Shown here piece by piece: positions 21,442-32,852 of a stretch of 64,000 nt of DNA (position 1 is its first letter; every line of letters starts with the position of its first letter). The position numbers and the translations under genes are program-made. Below the pieces are notes generated by a model that saw only the letters and a list, made by a program, of their open reading frames with translations, did no database searches and had not been told where the DNA came from. The stretch is from Coleophoma eucalyptorum (Eukaryota > Ascomycota > Leotiomycetes > Helotiales > Dermateaceae), in contig JALRME010000006.1 of NCBI GenBank assembly GCA_026120035.1, positions 434,001 through 498,000 on the forward strand. Reading direction: 5' to 3'.

Positions 21442-22658
21442 GGTGCATGAAGTGAAGACGTTGCAGAGAGGGATAATGTAGTCATTATCACTCGTCCTGG
21501 TCTGCCCTTGTAGGATATTACTGGACAAGGCTTGCCTTATTAAAGGCTATAGCGTGCAAGATATGGCGCGTACATATAGCCTACCTAGTAGCCATAGGAT
21601 GCACCGACATTTTATCTTCCTAGTGGTGACTCGGCTGAAGAACTAGTAATAAAATGGCGGACAACAGCCAAAGGACTCCTGTGGAATAGCATGATTATCA
21701 AGTGACAAGTTCCATACTTATGTCCGGTACAACAGTTCGCCAGTTCCTGCATGATGGGGCACTTTGCTCCTGCATCGATGGGGTTCCAGGCTTGTCTGGA
21801 AGAGAAATGCGAACAAATACAGCAGAGGGGGCTATAATAGGGGAAGCAGTGGTATATTTGCTGTGATTTGAGTTTTATAACCAGCTGCTGTTGACTTTCG
21901 TACTCATTGAGAGCTACTTGATGTGCGATACAGCTTTGTTCCACAAGTAGTAACATGCAACCTGATAATAGGCTTTAGAGCGCTATAGGTAGGCCATCTG
22001 CCTAAGGATTTCCAGATCATTCTTCAGCAGCAAGAGCTTTATCTCTAGCAATAACCGCAGGTGATAGTAAATGGATAGACAATCCATCTTCTCGGTGATT
22101 TGCACACAACTAGTGCAACCTGGTGGCATGCAGAATTTCCAACTGTCGCTTCTGCGTATACAGAATAATCCAATCATGTGAATGATGGCTGGGCTCCTGT
22201 CTAGAGCGTCGATCTAAATGTCCAAATGATATTTTGCTGCAGCCCTTTATGCATGATAGTAATGATTGGGCGACCTAATTCCTACTCGGATGCCTTTCCT
22301 AGATAATGTATATGATTGTGTTTCATGGGTAAGAATTGTGAGTAAGTAAGGTGGGACGCTTGAGTGTTGACAGACAAGTTTGAGGTTGTTGACAGAAGGC
22401 CGGCAATGCGAGAGCGAGACGATTAGATCGACAGACAACAGGGGGGATCTTCGCTTAATTACAGGGTATCTAAACTGGACATAGGGTGTGCGTCTAATGA
22501 CCTCGGGTAGGCAAGTCCCCGTGAGCTTCAGAAACCACCCGTAACAGAAGGATACAGCATTATTTGGTCCAAACAACTATGCTAGCTGTGATCATTCCTC
22601 TCACTACATAACTGCCTTGGTTTTCTCTGGTCTTAGAAACCATAGCGCTTACTTCAGT

Positions 22659-25381
22659 ATGGGACGCAGAACTGTGCAATACGATGACTATAGGGTTGCT
22701 GTGCAACAGGTACTATCTCCAAGTGTGACAAGCTGTTAGCTTCTGAACATGCTAATGCGACAATAGATTATACTCTCGTCCTCCGATTCAGACTACCTCG
22801 ACCAACTTATTCCTGCTCTAAAGGATGCCACGATTTCGAATCGCACACCAGGACTTGTTCAAAGCCTCTCCCAATACGCTGAAGACCGGGAAGCTGACAT
22901 CGAGCGAATCGGCCTCACGAAGCATGACGAATTCCTTAAGTCAGTCAACCAGCTTCAGCAGGTGCGGGAAGGGACTGTGGCTTTGACCTCTGAGATCCTC
23001 AGCCTTAATCAGTCCATCCAGGCAAGCACGGAGACACTGGCAGGCCATAAGGAAGCCCTGGTGGATACAAGGGCAGTTCGACAAAATATCGCTGAAGCAG
23101 CTGAAGCGTTACGAGAGTCTCTGAAGGTCTTACATGCTGTCAACCAAGCCCATGATCTAATACGCAAAAAGAAGTATTATGGAGCTTTGAAAGCGTTGGA
23201 TGATCTGCAGAATGAGCATTTGATTCCAACGATCCAGAATAAGTATGCAACTCAGCATAAACTTGCCGACATCATCCAAAAGTCAATTCCTGCTTCCCAG
23301 AAAGCAATTTCTGAGGCGGTAATGACCGATTTGAATACGTGGCTTTACAGAATCCGTGAAACATCCCAATTCTTGGGTGAAGTTGCATTTTATCACACTG
23401 AACTTCGGAGGACGAGGCAGAAGCAGCGCATGGAATCCAATCCTTACCTTCGCAACTTCAAACTCAACTCAGCAATTGAGTTGGTTTTTGATGAGAGTGA
23501 AGAGTTTGACGTCCTAGATAATGAAGAGCTTCAAGTGGATTTCACCCCCTTATTTGAGTGCTTGCATATTCACGAAGCACTTGGTCAGAGCGACAAATTC
23601 AAAGCAGAATATGCTGCCACTCGAAGGCGCCAAAAAGAATTACTGCTTCCTAGTGTCGTCAACCTTATGGACGAGGAAGATGATTCAAGCCTTAGTAGTT
23701 TGCTAGAAGGCATTGCGGGTTTCGCAATTATCGAAAAGGCCACTATGAGGAGAGTGCACAACCTTCGATCGCCAGTGGATGTGAGTTTTCATGTAACTTT
23801 GGTTAAACGTTAGGCTGATTCCCTGGATTAAGGTGGATGAGCTCTGGGACTCGATGTGTCAGACAGCTATCAACTTAATCTCAAAGGCTTTGAATGACGT
23901 CGATAATGCAGAAATACTCCTTAAAATCAAGGGAGTTGTTGCACTTTTTATCCAAACAATGGATGTGAGTAATAGTCAGCATATCTTCAAGCTAACCCTC
24001 CACTTGTTCTACGTTCTAATATGAAGAATTAGGGTTGGGGCTATTCAGTATCATCTCTTGATACGTTCCTCCTAAAGCTATTCGAGAAGTACGCCGAGCT
24101 CTTGAAACGACGATTCAGTGATGATTTCCAAGAGGCATGTCTACCCACTCAACACACTTTGAAACTTACTAAGTTTGCAGATTGTTTCCACTGATGACTA
24201 CATGCCGATGCCAATCAGCAACCTGGACGAGTATGACAAGGTGGTCAACGTCAGCTGGTATACACCAGATAAGGCAAGAGAGGAACTCACGTTCGTACCC
24301 CTAAACCACTTCCACGAGAACTTTCTGACAATCTGCCAGCTTCCCCTGTGTACTTCCATTTTCCCAGATGTATCCACTTTGTTGTATTGACATCAGAAAT
24401 TTCTTGAACCAATTCTATTTCTTCTCCGATGACCACTTCCAACACCCTAACATCATCGACGAAACATTACAAAAGGTAAGCGTTCTCAAATTCAAGAATA
24501 TTGATGGGACCTATGCTTAAAATCGAAAGTCATTGGATCAGCTCCTCTCGGAGAAAGTTTGCCAATCATTAGTTGAACGATTAAGTTCTCAGTATCTGGG
24601 CCAAATCGTCCAGATCCTTATCAACCTCGAACACTTCGAGACGGCATGCCAAGAGCTGGAGCAACTTCTGATAGCAGCTCGATCGTCCACTTCTGCCGGT
24701 GGTCCTGTCATTCTGAATGCAACCGAAGAGTTCCGAGGAAATAAGAAAACGGCCGAGAAGCGAATATTTGAGCTTGTCAATTCTAAGATTGATGATCTTG
24801 TAGAGACGGCCGAGTATGACTGGTAAGCATCCAACCAGCTTTATTGTCACACGCTATTGCGCATCTACTGATGCTGCGTTCAGGATGGCCCCCACACTTG
24901 AAACCGAGCCTAGCAACTATATGCAGACCTTAACTACATATCTATCGAACATAATGAGCTCAACCTTACTTGGGCTCCCCAGAGAAATCAAAGAGCTCAT
25001 CTATTTTGATGCACTGAGCCATGCTGCCAACATGATTCTGGTAAATACCTCGCCACCATATTTGTGACAAACGTTCTTACTTTTCTACAGACATTACCAT
25101 TATCACCTGAGGTGAAGAAGATCAATCCCAACGGTGTCGCTGCCCTTGCAAAGGATGTTGGTTACCTTTCCGAGTTCGTCGATAGCCTGGAGAATGCACC
25201 AATTCTCAAAGAGAACTTGGATGAGTTACAACAAACGGTCCTCCTCATGCAGACTGAAAACCCCGACGAATTTTTTGATATCTCGATCAGAAACAAGAAG
25301 TTTGGCAGAGTCGATGCCATGAACGGCCCAAAGATCTTGGAGAAGTACGAGCATATTATCCTGCGCAAACCCCAATACTGA
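22659..25381 (+). CDS. SEC15: Exocyst complex component SEC15
   Basis: Subunit of the exocyst, which tethers post-Golgi vesicles to the plasma membrane; Sec15 binds the Rab Sec4 and Sec10. Nine exons: 22659-22709, 22767-23780, 23833-23964, 24033-24134, 24181-24290, 24340-24475, 24530-24822, 24884-25040 and 25091-25381. Coding 2,286 nt, 761 residues, normal for fungal Sec15. Recognisable stretches: LIRKKKYYGALKALDDLQNE, QFLGEVAFYHTELRRTRQKQ, the acidic ESEEFDVLDNEELQVDFTPL region, FPCVLPFSQMYPLCCIDIRN, FLNQFYFFSDDHF and GRVDAMNGPKILEKYE. The fourth intron (24135-24180) has a GC donor; GT alternatives break the frame. Intron 5 uses GTTCGT. It faces HAP5 across 278 bp. Confidence 0.95.
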
Positions 25382-25659
25382 CTTTCATAGAATCACACAC
25401 TCCATCATTCAAAGTCCTACGAAACCAACAGACAGACTTGCGAATTTCTCTTCCCGATTCGGCATGAAGTGAATACGACAGACAGAACAGCAAGAATTCA
25501 GTCAAAACAGCAGCACAACACTCTTTATTGAGGTCTTGTATTACATGAAGGATTCCCAAACAAGCCCATTGTTAAAAGCACTCGATCATCACCATAAACT
25601 CCCTGTTTCATCCACCCGAATTCGGGCCGTGGTCATGCTGTGTTCTGAACAAAGTCATT

Positions 25660-26862
25660 CTAGCCAACCTCATAATCCCGTTCGCCCTCGGCATCAGCAT
25701 CACCTTCACCACCGTCATGTCGCGGGTAATTGTGCCCAGCATCCTGACCCACAGATGGATCCTGAGTGCGCTGTGGCACATGATACATTTGCTAAACCTT
25801 GTCAACATTCTGGTCTGAATTTATGGATAGCCTAGAAAAGTCAGGGGGAGGGGGACATACTTGTTGAGCCTGCATCGGTGGGTAGCCATACATTCCCTCA
25901 ATCTCGCCATACATCTGCTGTGGAGGAGCGCCATATGCAGGTCCAGGCCCAGGCTGGACCCCCGCTGAGTACATATTGGACGGTTGTCGGTAGTCTTCTG
26001 GCGCAAGACTGTGACCGAGGGAGTAATCTGGAGGTGGCATGGCATGTTGTTGAGCTGAATGGCCTGCTTGCTGTGGCATGGTTGGATGCTGTGCTGGAAT
26101 TTGTGTCGATCCTGCAGCCGGTTGTGCCACGGGTGCACCTGGTCCAGTCGTCCGCTTTGCATGCGAGGCTGCTTCTTCGCGAGGCACGATATCAATTAGG
26201 AAATCAAACATATCTGACTTTGCCAACGCAGAGGCGATATCGGATCTTTGCAACGTTCTACGCTTGTTCTCCTCAGCATGGATCCATGCTCTCATGGTAA
26301 GCTCCGTTATGAAGATGTCACATCCTTTGGCAAACAATATTGGTGCCTCGGCTGAGATCATCTTGACTTCTGGATCCGCTTTCATGACTTTCTTTATACG
26401 AGCCAAAGGGAGTTGGTGAAGTTTGTAATCGTGAGTGTCACTTTCCAAATGATTGATAATCTGTTGCCAGTACGTCGTGAGAATGTCCTTGTACGTGCCA
26501 TGCAATCCTTGGTTGACCTAATTGGAATTAGCCTCCTTCGTTACTCATATTCGTATGCTATGATTACATTTGCCCATGCTCCCGTATAGAATTCAGCTAC
26601 CGGCGCGTATCCCTGAGCGGAAAGCTATTTCAGTCGCGTCAGTGATATCCAAGTGTTCAACCTTCTATAAGACATACAGCAGCACTTGCACCTATTGCGG
26701 AGTATTAGCACAACTTGATTTCAGCGCATGGTTTTCAACCAGTCTCAAGGCTGGGCAGAACCTCAACTTACCATAATGGCCTCCATGATTCGTATCGTAG
26801 GCTGGCACCTGTCGCTGTTGCTGCTGTCCGTGAGACGAACTAGGTGGATTCTGAGAATCCAT
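25660..26862 (-). CDS. HAP5: CCAAT-binding factor subunit HAP5 (NF-YC/HapE)
   Basis: Histone-fold subunit of the HAP2/3/5 CCAAT-binding complex, which in ascomycetes controls respiration, iron (through HapX) and redox genes. Minus-strand exons: 26862-26772, 26691-26678 (14 nt), 26624-26568, 26517-25861 and 25791-25660. Coding 951 nt, 316 residues. The histone fold is unmistakable: [40 protein letters not shown] and [20 protein letters not shown]. The segment before it ([20 protein letters not shown]) matches the conserved part of yeast Hap5 involved in Hap4 recruitment. The N-terminus is Gln-rich, the C-terminus Pro/Gln/Gly-rich then acidic. The last intron (25792-25860) is needed: reading through gives a proline-rich end with an early stop. 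Confidence 0.95.
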
Positions 26863-28045
26863 TGTCGCTTGACTTCCCAGCTATTAACCCCGAATATCGT
26901 GTAATTGCGCGCACGCAGGTCTCCGGCAGGTTCAGGTAACAGTTATGGAAGCTTTGCGATTGATGAACGAGGTGTCAGTCGTGTGCCAGAGTGCTGTTTG
27001 CGCCTCGGTCGAGTTTCGATGGCTGGGAAAACGCGGTCGGGAACAATGCGCTTGACTGTGTCCAACGCGAGCTGTATTGGAAGTGGGATTCTGGTGTGGA
27101 TGCGATAATGGCTTTACACCATATGCGCGACGAGGAGCGCGATGATGATGTGATGGGATCACTTGGATTGTTGATGTTGATGTCGTCGGAGGAAAGAGGA
27201 GAGTGATGGTGATTGGTCCAAGTCGGGAACCAGGCAGCGAGCGTTCGGCGTCTAGCTTTTCGAGTTAAGCGAACCAAGTCTGAAAATCAGTTTGATACTT
27301 TACGAAACGCAAGATTGATGTCTAGGCGAGTCGCAGCAGTAAACAAGTCAATGATTAAGTCTAGAGGAAATAAAAAATTCTTGGGAAGCTAATGATGTAA
27401 TTGAAGCAGAAGTAGAGAAATGAGGAGATGAGTGGGTTCTTCCCCATATGGCGGTGACAACGAATGATCGGGGATTATAACACAGCTGACAGTAGGAGAG
27501 TTGACCAACAGCCAACGCATCCTGCATACGACATCAAGCACGGCGGTCTACTTTGAGGCTTGGTGGTGGTGTTATTACGAGGTCTCAATATTGCAGCTGG
27601 GCTGTGTTTCTATGTGTTGTAAAGATATTTTAACTAATGAAGGGTGGTAAGTGGTAAGCCATCTGTCGGCCCAGTTGGCATGGCCGGTGAAGTTGAGACC
27701 AGAATCGAGGGAAAACGTCATGCGCCAACTTCTTGATGCCCAAGCAACTCTGACTTTCAGCCCATCCAAAAAAAAAAAAGTAACATCGATCTCCTCATGC
27801 CGACGTTGATGCTAGTGCTATGTGCATCTAACACAGTGATCTTGACAGCCGTGCAATGAGCATGACAAGCCAGGCCAGAGAGCTTCTGGAGGTTCGCGTG
27901 CTCGGAAGCTATGGCCATGGTCTGACACTAACCTATTATGGCCTGGCTCAAAGCTAGTGCACGGGCTGCATACTTTTTTTCCTCCATCAGAAATAAAGCA
28001 CTTCAATTCTTCCACAGCGGTTGTTGTTTCTCACACTTCCACAGA
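26863..28045. other. Divergent spacer HAP5 / FCF2
   Basis: 1.18 kb of promoter. Overlapping frames on both strands (26905-27277) are low-complexity shadows without domains. Two ATTGG words (CCAAT on the HAP5 strand) occur at 27076-27080 and 27212-27216. An A13 run lies at about 27768-27780. Confidence 0.5.
27212..27216 (-). promoter_or_regulatory. CCAAT box upstream of HAP5
   Basis: CCAAT in the context GGACCAATCA, 350 bp upstream of the HAP5 ATG on the HAP5 strand; a second CCAAT lies at 27080-27076. CCAAT is the binding core of the complex that HAP5 itself belongs to, so autoregulation is conceivable. Two pentamers in 1.2 kb are not statistically special. Confidence 0.3.
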
Positions 28046-29023
28046 ATGGCTGAAGATCAGAGCCTTTCTGATGAGCAGGTACTAGAGCTCCTCAAGAGTG
28101 CTGAACAGCGTCTGAGGGAAGCTCAGAAGGGCCAGAACCAGGTTGAGAATACAACCTCGCTGCCCAGGTATGCTCTGGTGGTCCCAATTATATACCTTAA
28201 TACTAACCTTGGCCTCAGCAGTCATTCTCTCAGCCTTTCCACGACCGAAATACCATCCTACATCAAGTCAACCAGCTACGGAGCCCAGATAGACCCTCAG
28301 CACAATGTCAAGCTTCAAGAACGTGTGCTTGCGAATGGTGTTAGGCAGGTGCAAGATCCTGTTCAGGTGAAGGCACAGAATGCGAAGGTAAGCCTGCAAC
28401 AATTCCCTTATCATACCTGCTTGTCCGTGAGGAAAATTTATCCCAAAACAAACATGACGCAGAATCTTGGCCCCGTCTTGGGTGCCTCCCTGCAATAATG
28501 ATGTCTTTTTAATCATAGTTACGCTGAGACAAGAAACTTCGATCTTCATTCTGTACTTGAAAATTGACTCTGGGCATCATCACTGACCAGCCCGTAGGCC
28601 AAGAAAGCGGATGCTGGTTCTGATTGGTACAACCTGCCGCGGACAAACATTACACCTGAATTAAAACGCGACCTTCAGCTATTGCGAATGAGATCTGTGC
28701 TTGATCCTAAACGATTCTGTAAGTCCAAGTTTTTAGTGGCATAATTGTCTTATTACTAACGAATTTCAGACAAGAAAGAAAACTCTAGACCTCAAGTGCC
28801 AGAATTTTCTCAAGTCGGTACCATAATCGAAGGCCCCACTGAGTATTTCAGTGCCAGGCTCTCAAACAAGGAGCGGAAGAGAACGTTCGTTGAAGAGGTT
28901 CTTGCTGGCGAATCCTCGACTCAAAAGTTCAAATCAAAGTACAATGAGATCCAGTCCAAGAAGATAAGTGGAAAGAAGGCACATTACAAGAAGCTGAAGG
29001 AAAAACGCCGTGGTGGCAAGTAA
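28046..29023 (+). CDS. FCF2: rRNA-processing protein FCF2
   Basis: Nucleolar SSU-processome factor needed for early 35S pre-rRNA cleavages and 18S formation. Exons 28046-28167, 28219-28387, 28598-28718 and 28770-29023; introns of 51, 210 and 51 bp. Coding 666 nt, 221 residues, normal for the family. The Fcf2 domain (about 100-215) shows GSDWYNLPRTNITPELKRDL, LRMRSVLDPKRFYKKE, VGTIIEGPTEYFSARL and the basic end KKISGKKAHYKKLKEKRRGG. The start at MAEDQSLSDEQVLELLK is preferred over an in-frame ATG at 27938, whose extra 36 residues look like untranslated leader. The long second intron encodes a box C/D snoRNA. The first acceptor is a CAGCAG tandem, so one Ser may be optional. Confidence 0.93.
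28420..28533 (+). ncRNA. Intronic box C/D snoRNA, predicted snR63-like guide for 25S rRNA 2'-O-methylation
   Basis: Lies inside the 210-bp second intron of FCF2, about 32 nt after the donor and 64 nt before the acceptor. Visible elements in order: terminal stem arm CTTGTC (28420-28425), box C GTGAGGA (28427-28433, one mismatch to RTGATGA), possible D' CTGC (28490-28493), C' ATGATGT (28498-28504), guide TCATAGTTAC (28513-28522), box D CTGA (28524-28527) and closing arm GACAAG (28528-28533), which pairs perfectly with the first arm. The guide is complementary to GUAACUAUGA in the conserved 25S segment GGGAGUAACUAUGACUC. The fifth nucleotide before box D falls on the second A of GUAAC, which by my count is A2256 of yeast 25S, the snR63 site. 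Guide and numbering come from memory of rRNA sequence; no covariance model was run. Confidence 0.72.
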
Positions 29024-29680
29024 GCTGGAAGAGGGCTTCAGTGGAGTGGTCATTCTATTTTCATTGAAGGAAAACAAAGCAGCAGACAGCAGAAATCACA
29101 GCTCTGCAGTTGCGTACTAACAGCCTTTGGCAGGGAGCATTGCCATTACAAGTCAGACTCCCTTCACCAATATCAGTCACCAGCACATGCCAGGTATATC
29201 TTTTCATCCTGCCGCATTCAACTCTAAGTTGTGGCGGGAAAAAATAATCCGCGGCTAAGCATATCTGAAGTCGGCATCACTATATGCCATAAGCGTACTA
29301 GCTCTTAAGCAGATGCTCAGAATATTCCTCAAGATGTCGATTCAAGGTAAGTGCCACAGCAACATCTTGAGACTTGCTATCATAGATGACGAAGGTCATC
29401 TCAGCTGTCCTTGTGCTGCGTGCACTATTTACCAAGCGGTAGCTTTTGTGAAAAGAAAATTCTCTATGGTGGATGGGGAGAAGGCATATTAATGTCAGCT
29501 GTAACAGGCACTTTTGTACAACGGCACTATGGTAGCATTTATAGCTTCTAGAATCATAAATCATCGTGCAAGCACTACAATCTGCCTCGACTAACATCCC
29601 TTATGTATACGTGCGGAGAAGTGTGAAGATGTCGTCAAACAATTCCCACCTCAAAAAGACAGAATATCTCCGCCGTCTTG
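29024..29680. other. Convergent spacer FCF2 / FAD oxidoreductase
   Basis: 657 bp between two stops, holding both 3' UTRs. The minus frame 29298-29597 (99 codons) shows no domain. Nothing else seen. Confidence 0.5.
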
Positions 29681-31995
29681 TTAATCGTACTTCTGCTTCC
29701 TCCGCTTCTCTTCCCTCTTGTAAATTACACCATGCGAAAGCAGCAGATATTTACTGAAGAAATCTTCTGCGAATTCATCGAATTTCGTATACTCCGCGCC
29801 GAGACGGTACCCCGCGGCAATTCCACTAACGCAGGCAAGTTCATGCATATTCTACTCATTGGATGGAGTTGTCAGTTCTTGAAATTTGGCATATCTACTG
29901 CGTCTACGAGTTCGGAACATAGAAGTTGGAAAAGAAACGATGTTTGGCGTACGACTAATGTCCAAGAACCAGCGAACCAGGTCTTTTTGCGGCCATTGAT
30001 AAACCTAGAATTGAGGTGATCAGTCGTCCATTTGTAACACATTGAAGATTTATTCTTACAGCATTCCAGGCACGACCCTAGCATAGTGCTGCCATCTATG
30101 TCCTAGTTGATGCCACCTACAATTTGGAACGGTTAGTTGTTTATCAAGCACCTGCGGGTTTAAATAAATGTGTATAGAGAATTCGAGGGTATATCCACGA
30201 AGTGAATCTTTAAGGATTCTGCAATCATGAATCGAAACCAAAGTCTTGCAACAATCACAATCTGAAGAAAAGGTACATACCACTTCTTATCAATGATCTT
30301 GCTCTCGTCAATCTCGTCCATCGTCCAATGCTGTCTGTTATTTTTGTCCAAAAATATACTCTGGTAGACATGATGATCATAAGCAGTTGGAGCTGGTTCG
30401 GCCTGGTGGTCCATCCGGAACTGATGCTGATAATTCGTCACATCGAAAGACATCTCAATCTTCTTAGGATCATCCTGATACGTCTTCGTATAATACATTG
30501 GTCGAAATCCTCTTGGCTCGTCTCCTTCGCTTCTTATCTCGCCTTTGGAAAACGCAATCTGTTCTTCCTGTGCTTTGGACTTGGGTTCTGCACATAGCTT
30601 CGGGTTGAATTCCGTCTCGTAGTGCTTCTGGAAGTATGTTGTGTCGGAATGGGTGACAGTAATATCATCGAAGAACTTAGCGCCGCCTAGGACTAGCTTC
30701 TCTCTCAGAGTTGCTGTCTTGCCCAATAACTTCAAAGCATCATCTGCAAGTACACACATCACCAACTCATCGAAACGTTCGGGCGCTGACTCACTGCCAG
30801 TATGCACACCACGTCTATCATTGGCATCTGGATTGAAAGGCTTAGCCTTCAACACAATCCCATTATCGCCTCTCTCCAGTATTTCTATGACATCTGTCTG
30901 TAACCTAATCTCCACACCTTTCTTCTGGAGATCCTTTCTGAAATCCTCGTAAAAGTTGTGCAAGTTTGGGAATGTCACCATGGTTGGCAGATTTGGCAGG
31001 AGTGTCTCAGCATCATAATCCCAAAGCTTCATGTTGGGGTCATTGAATAGGCGTTCAAGGATGGCGCAGGAAACGTTTGCTGTTTGACTACGCGATGTTC
31101 AGTAGGATCTAAGGTTCGCACTCAGGTATATGCAAGACTCACTTTCCTGTTCCTAGAAAAAGAGCAATCAATGGGTACACCATCTTGTCACCAAACTCCT
31201 TGCTGAAAAAGAACATACGAAGCATAATGCGTATTGGCACTATTCCCAAGATTGGCATTGTCCACTGCACGTATTCGTCAGTGCCTGTAATGCCAATAGC
31301 CCACCATCTCATATGAGCACTTGAGGATACTTGTCTAATCTGTCACAACTTGCCAGAATCATGGACATGAATAGGTAATGGTGCAAGACGGAACTTGTCC
31401 ACTCACCCGAATTATCTTGAGAACTCTGCCGAATTTTTTAATATCTCCAGAGAACTGGTCTATCAGTTTGCTTGGAAAGCAATTGGTCCAGAAGCCATCT
31501 GTCCCCTTTCCAAAGGATACCTGCAGCTTGACTTCCTGAGGGGAATAACCATACGTCTTGAAGAAATTGAACGTATGCTTAAAGATCTTTCCATTACTTA
31601 GTAAACCCCTTCTCGCAGGGATTGATGTTTTCTTACAGGTGAGCCTCCTTGAACTCCATCCTAGAACCTTAAGTCAGCAAAAACAATTCTTTTGAATATT
31701 TGATATTTCACTGATTTTAGTGCCCTTACATTCATCCAGTTGGTACCGAATTGAGATTTATCAATAGATATTGACGTAGCCTGACCACCACAGACTGCCA
31801 TACGCTCAATCATGGTGACTTTGAATTTTTCCGGATGCTGAGATAGGGTTGAAGCACAACTCTAGGGATTTATTAAAGATAGTTCTTATGAGAATGGAGA
31901 ATAATCACCATGCCTGCGGCACCGGCCCCAATGATGACTACATGCTTCCGCTGGTCTCTCTCATGCCTGCCATGGTGATCATTGGTCGCCGCCAT
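29681..31995 (-). CDS. FAD/NAD(P)-binding oxidoreductase (flavin amine-oxidase-like)
   Basis: Flavoprotein with an N-terminal Rossmann dinucleotide fold: HVVIIGAGAAGMSCASTLSQ, acid at the second strand end (VTMIERM), then CGGQATSISIDKSQFGTNWMNDGVQGGSP. Nine minus-strand exons: 31995-31909, 31861-31730, 31660-31637 (24 nt), 31586-31407, 31264-31143, 31087-30281, 30116-30060, 30004-29956 and 29851-29681. Coding 1,629 nt, 542 residues. The C-terminal part (KTWFAGSWTLNMHELACVSG, GYRLGAEY) resembles the substrate/FAD closing segment of fungal amine-oxidase/desaturase-like flavoenzymes, with a basic tail (YKREEKRRKQKYD). A short hydrophobic segment near 140-155 (MPILGIVPIRIMLRMF) may contact membrane. 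Substrate unknown. Several introns are longer than average (142, 164, 104 bp). Confidence 0.85.
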
Positions 31996-32852
31996 TACGT
32001 TGGATTTTGAGAAATTGAAAGAAATTGAGTTTCTGGGGTTGCGGAGCGTTATAAGAGACGTGTCAGAATCTCATGAGACAGCTGAGAAGCAAAGCTGATA
32101 TTCCTATAGCGTGGGACAACAGGAAGGAAAAGAGTCAAGACCAGAAAGAATTTAAATAGAATAGTTTCACAACGTGAAGACTAGAGATTCAACTCGAACC
32201 AAATTCAATCCAAATGTTTATGAGACAAACATATCTATTCGTTGTTCAGATTCCAGTGGTGCCAAATTGGTAAATTCGTCAACGTCACTACCTTAGAATT
32301 AGCCCTAGGGACACATCTCGTATTCGTGTTTGCGTTCCTCTCCTGGAATTCCGCAACATCTCTGAATGTCGAAATACTTGTCTTTATAAAGTAAATCTAT
32401 TGTGAAGACATCAGCAACTCCTTAGGATTAATAGATCATAAATGCTGCAGGCGCTGGAAAAGGATGGATGGATTCAGGCTCCATTGATAATCACACCCTT
32501 AATTTCTTTTGCTGATTTATTTCCTTTGCATGTCAACAACGACATCTCGGAACTAGCAATTCCTCAATTTGAGTCCTTATTGTACACTACCCCTCTTTCG
32601 CTCTCAGATGAAGTCCTAAAGCCATTATCAACTCCTCTCCGCCAACAAGGTATCCTCTGAGCTAATATCACACCCTTTGCAACCTCCAAAGCCACAGCAC
32701 GTCTGTAGGTAAGTCACGTTTCGGTCAGCTTTCGATTTCTGACACTGAAGCATAGTCGGGTTTGGAGGAGATCGCGGTTCTAAATTGTTCATTTGAGGAA
32801 AGACGCCTTCTGAATTCCTTCATTGGGTTGGCTACTGTTTCCCCTTGGTGCC
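31996..32852. other. Divergent spacer FAD oxidoreductase / TDP1
   Basis: 857 bp between start codons. A 72-codon frame at 32442-32660 (+) shows no family resemblance. No repeats seen. Confidence 0.5.

Larger units (their letters stand above)
19846..22658. other. Long divergent spacer MEI2-like / SEC15
   Basis: 2.8 kb without a recognisable protein gene. It contains the repeat-bearing MEI2-like leader (19862-20179), GAA and GTA microsatellites, a degenerate tandem pair (21280-21441) and a dispersed 19-bp repeat (21261 and 22060). The longest other frames (64-114 codons, minus strand, 21612-22576) match nothing I know. Confidence 0.5.

Noticed and set aside
27938..28045. In-frame upstream ATG that would extend FCF2 by 36 residues
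   Set aside because: The extension is Cys/His/Phe-rich, unlike family N-termini, and the internal ATG matches the usual Fcf2 start.
28498..28592. Alternative snoRNA reading using ATGATGT as box C and the CTGA at 28583 as box D
   Set aside because: No terminal stem forms around these boxes, whereas 28420-28533 closes with a perfect 6-bp stem; CTGA at 28583 is better explained as the intron branch-point region.
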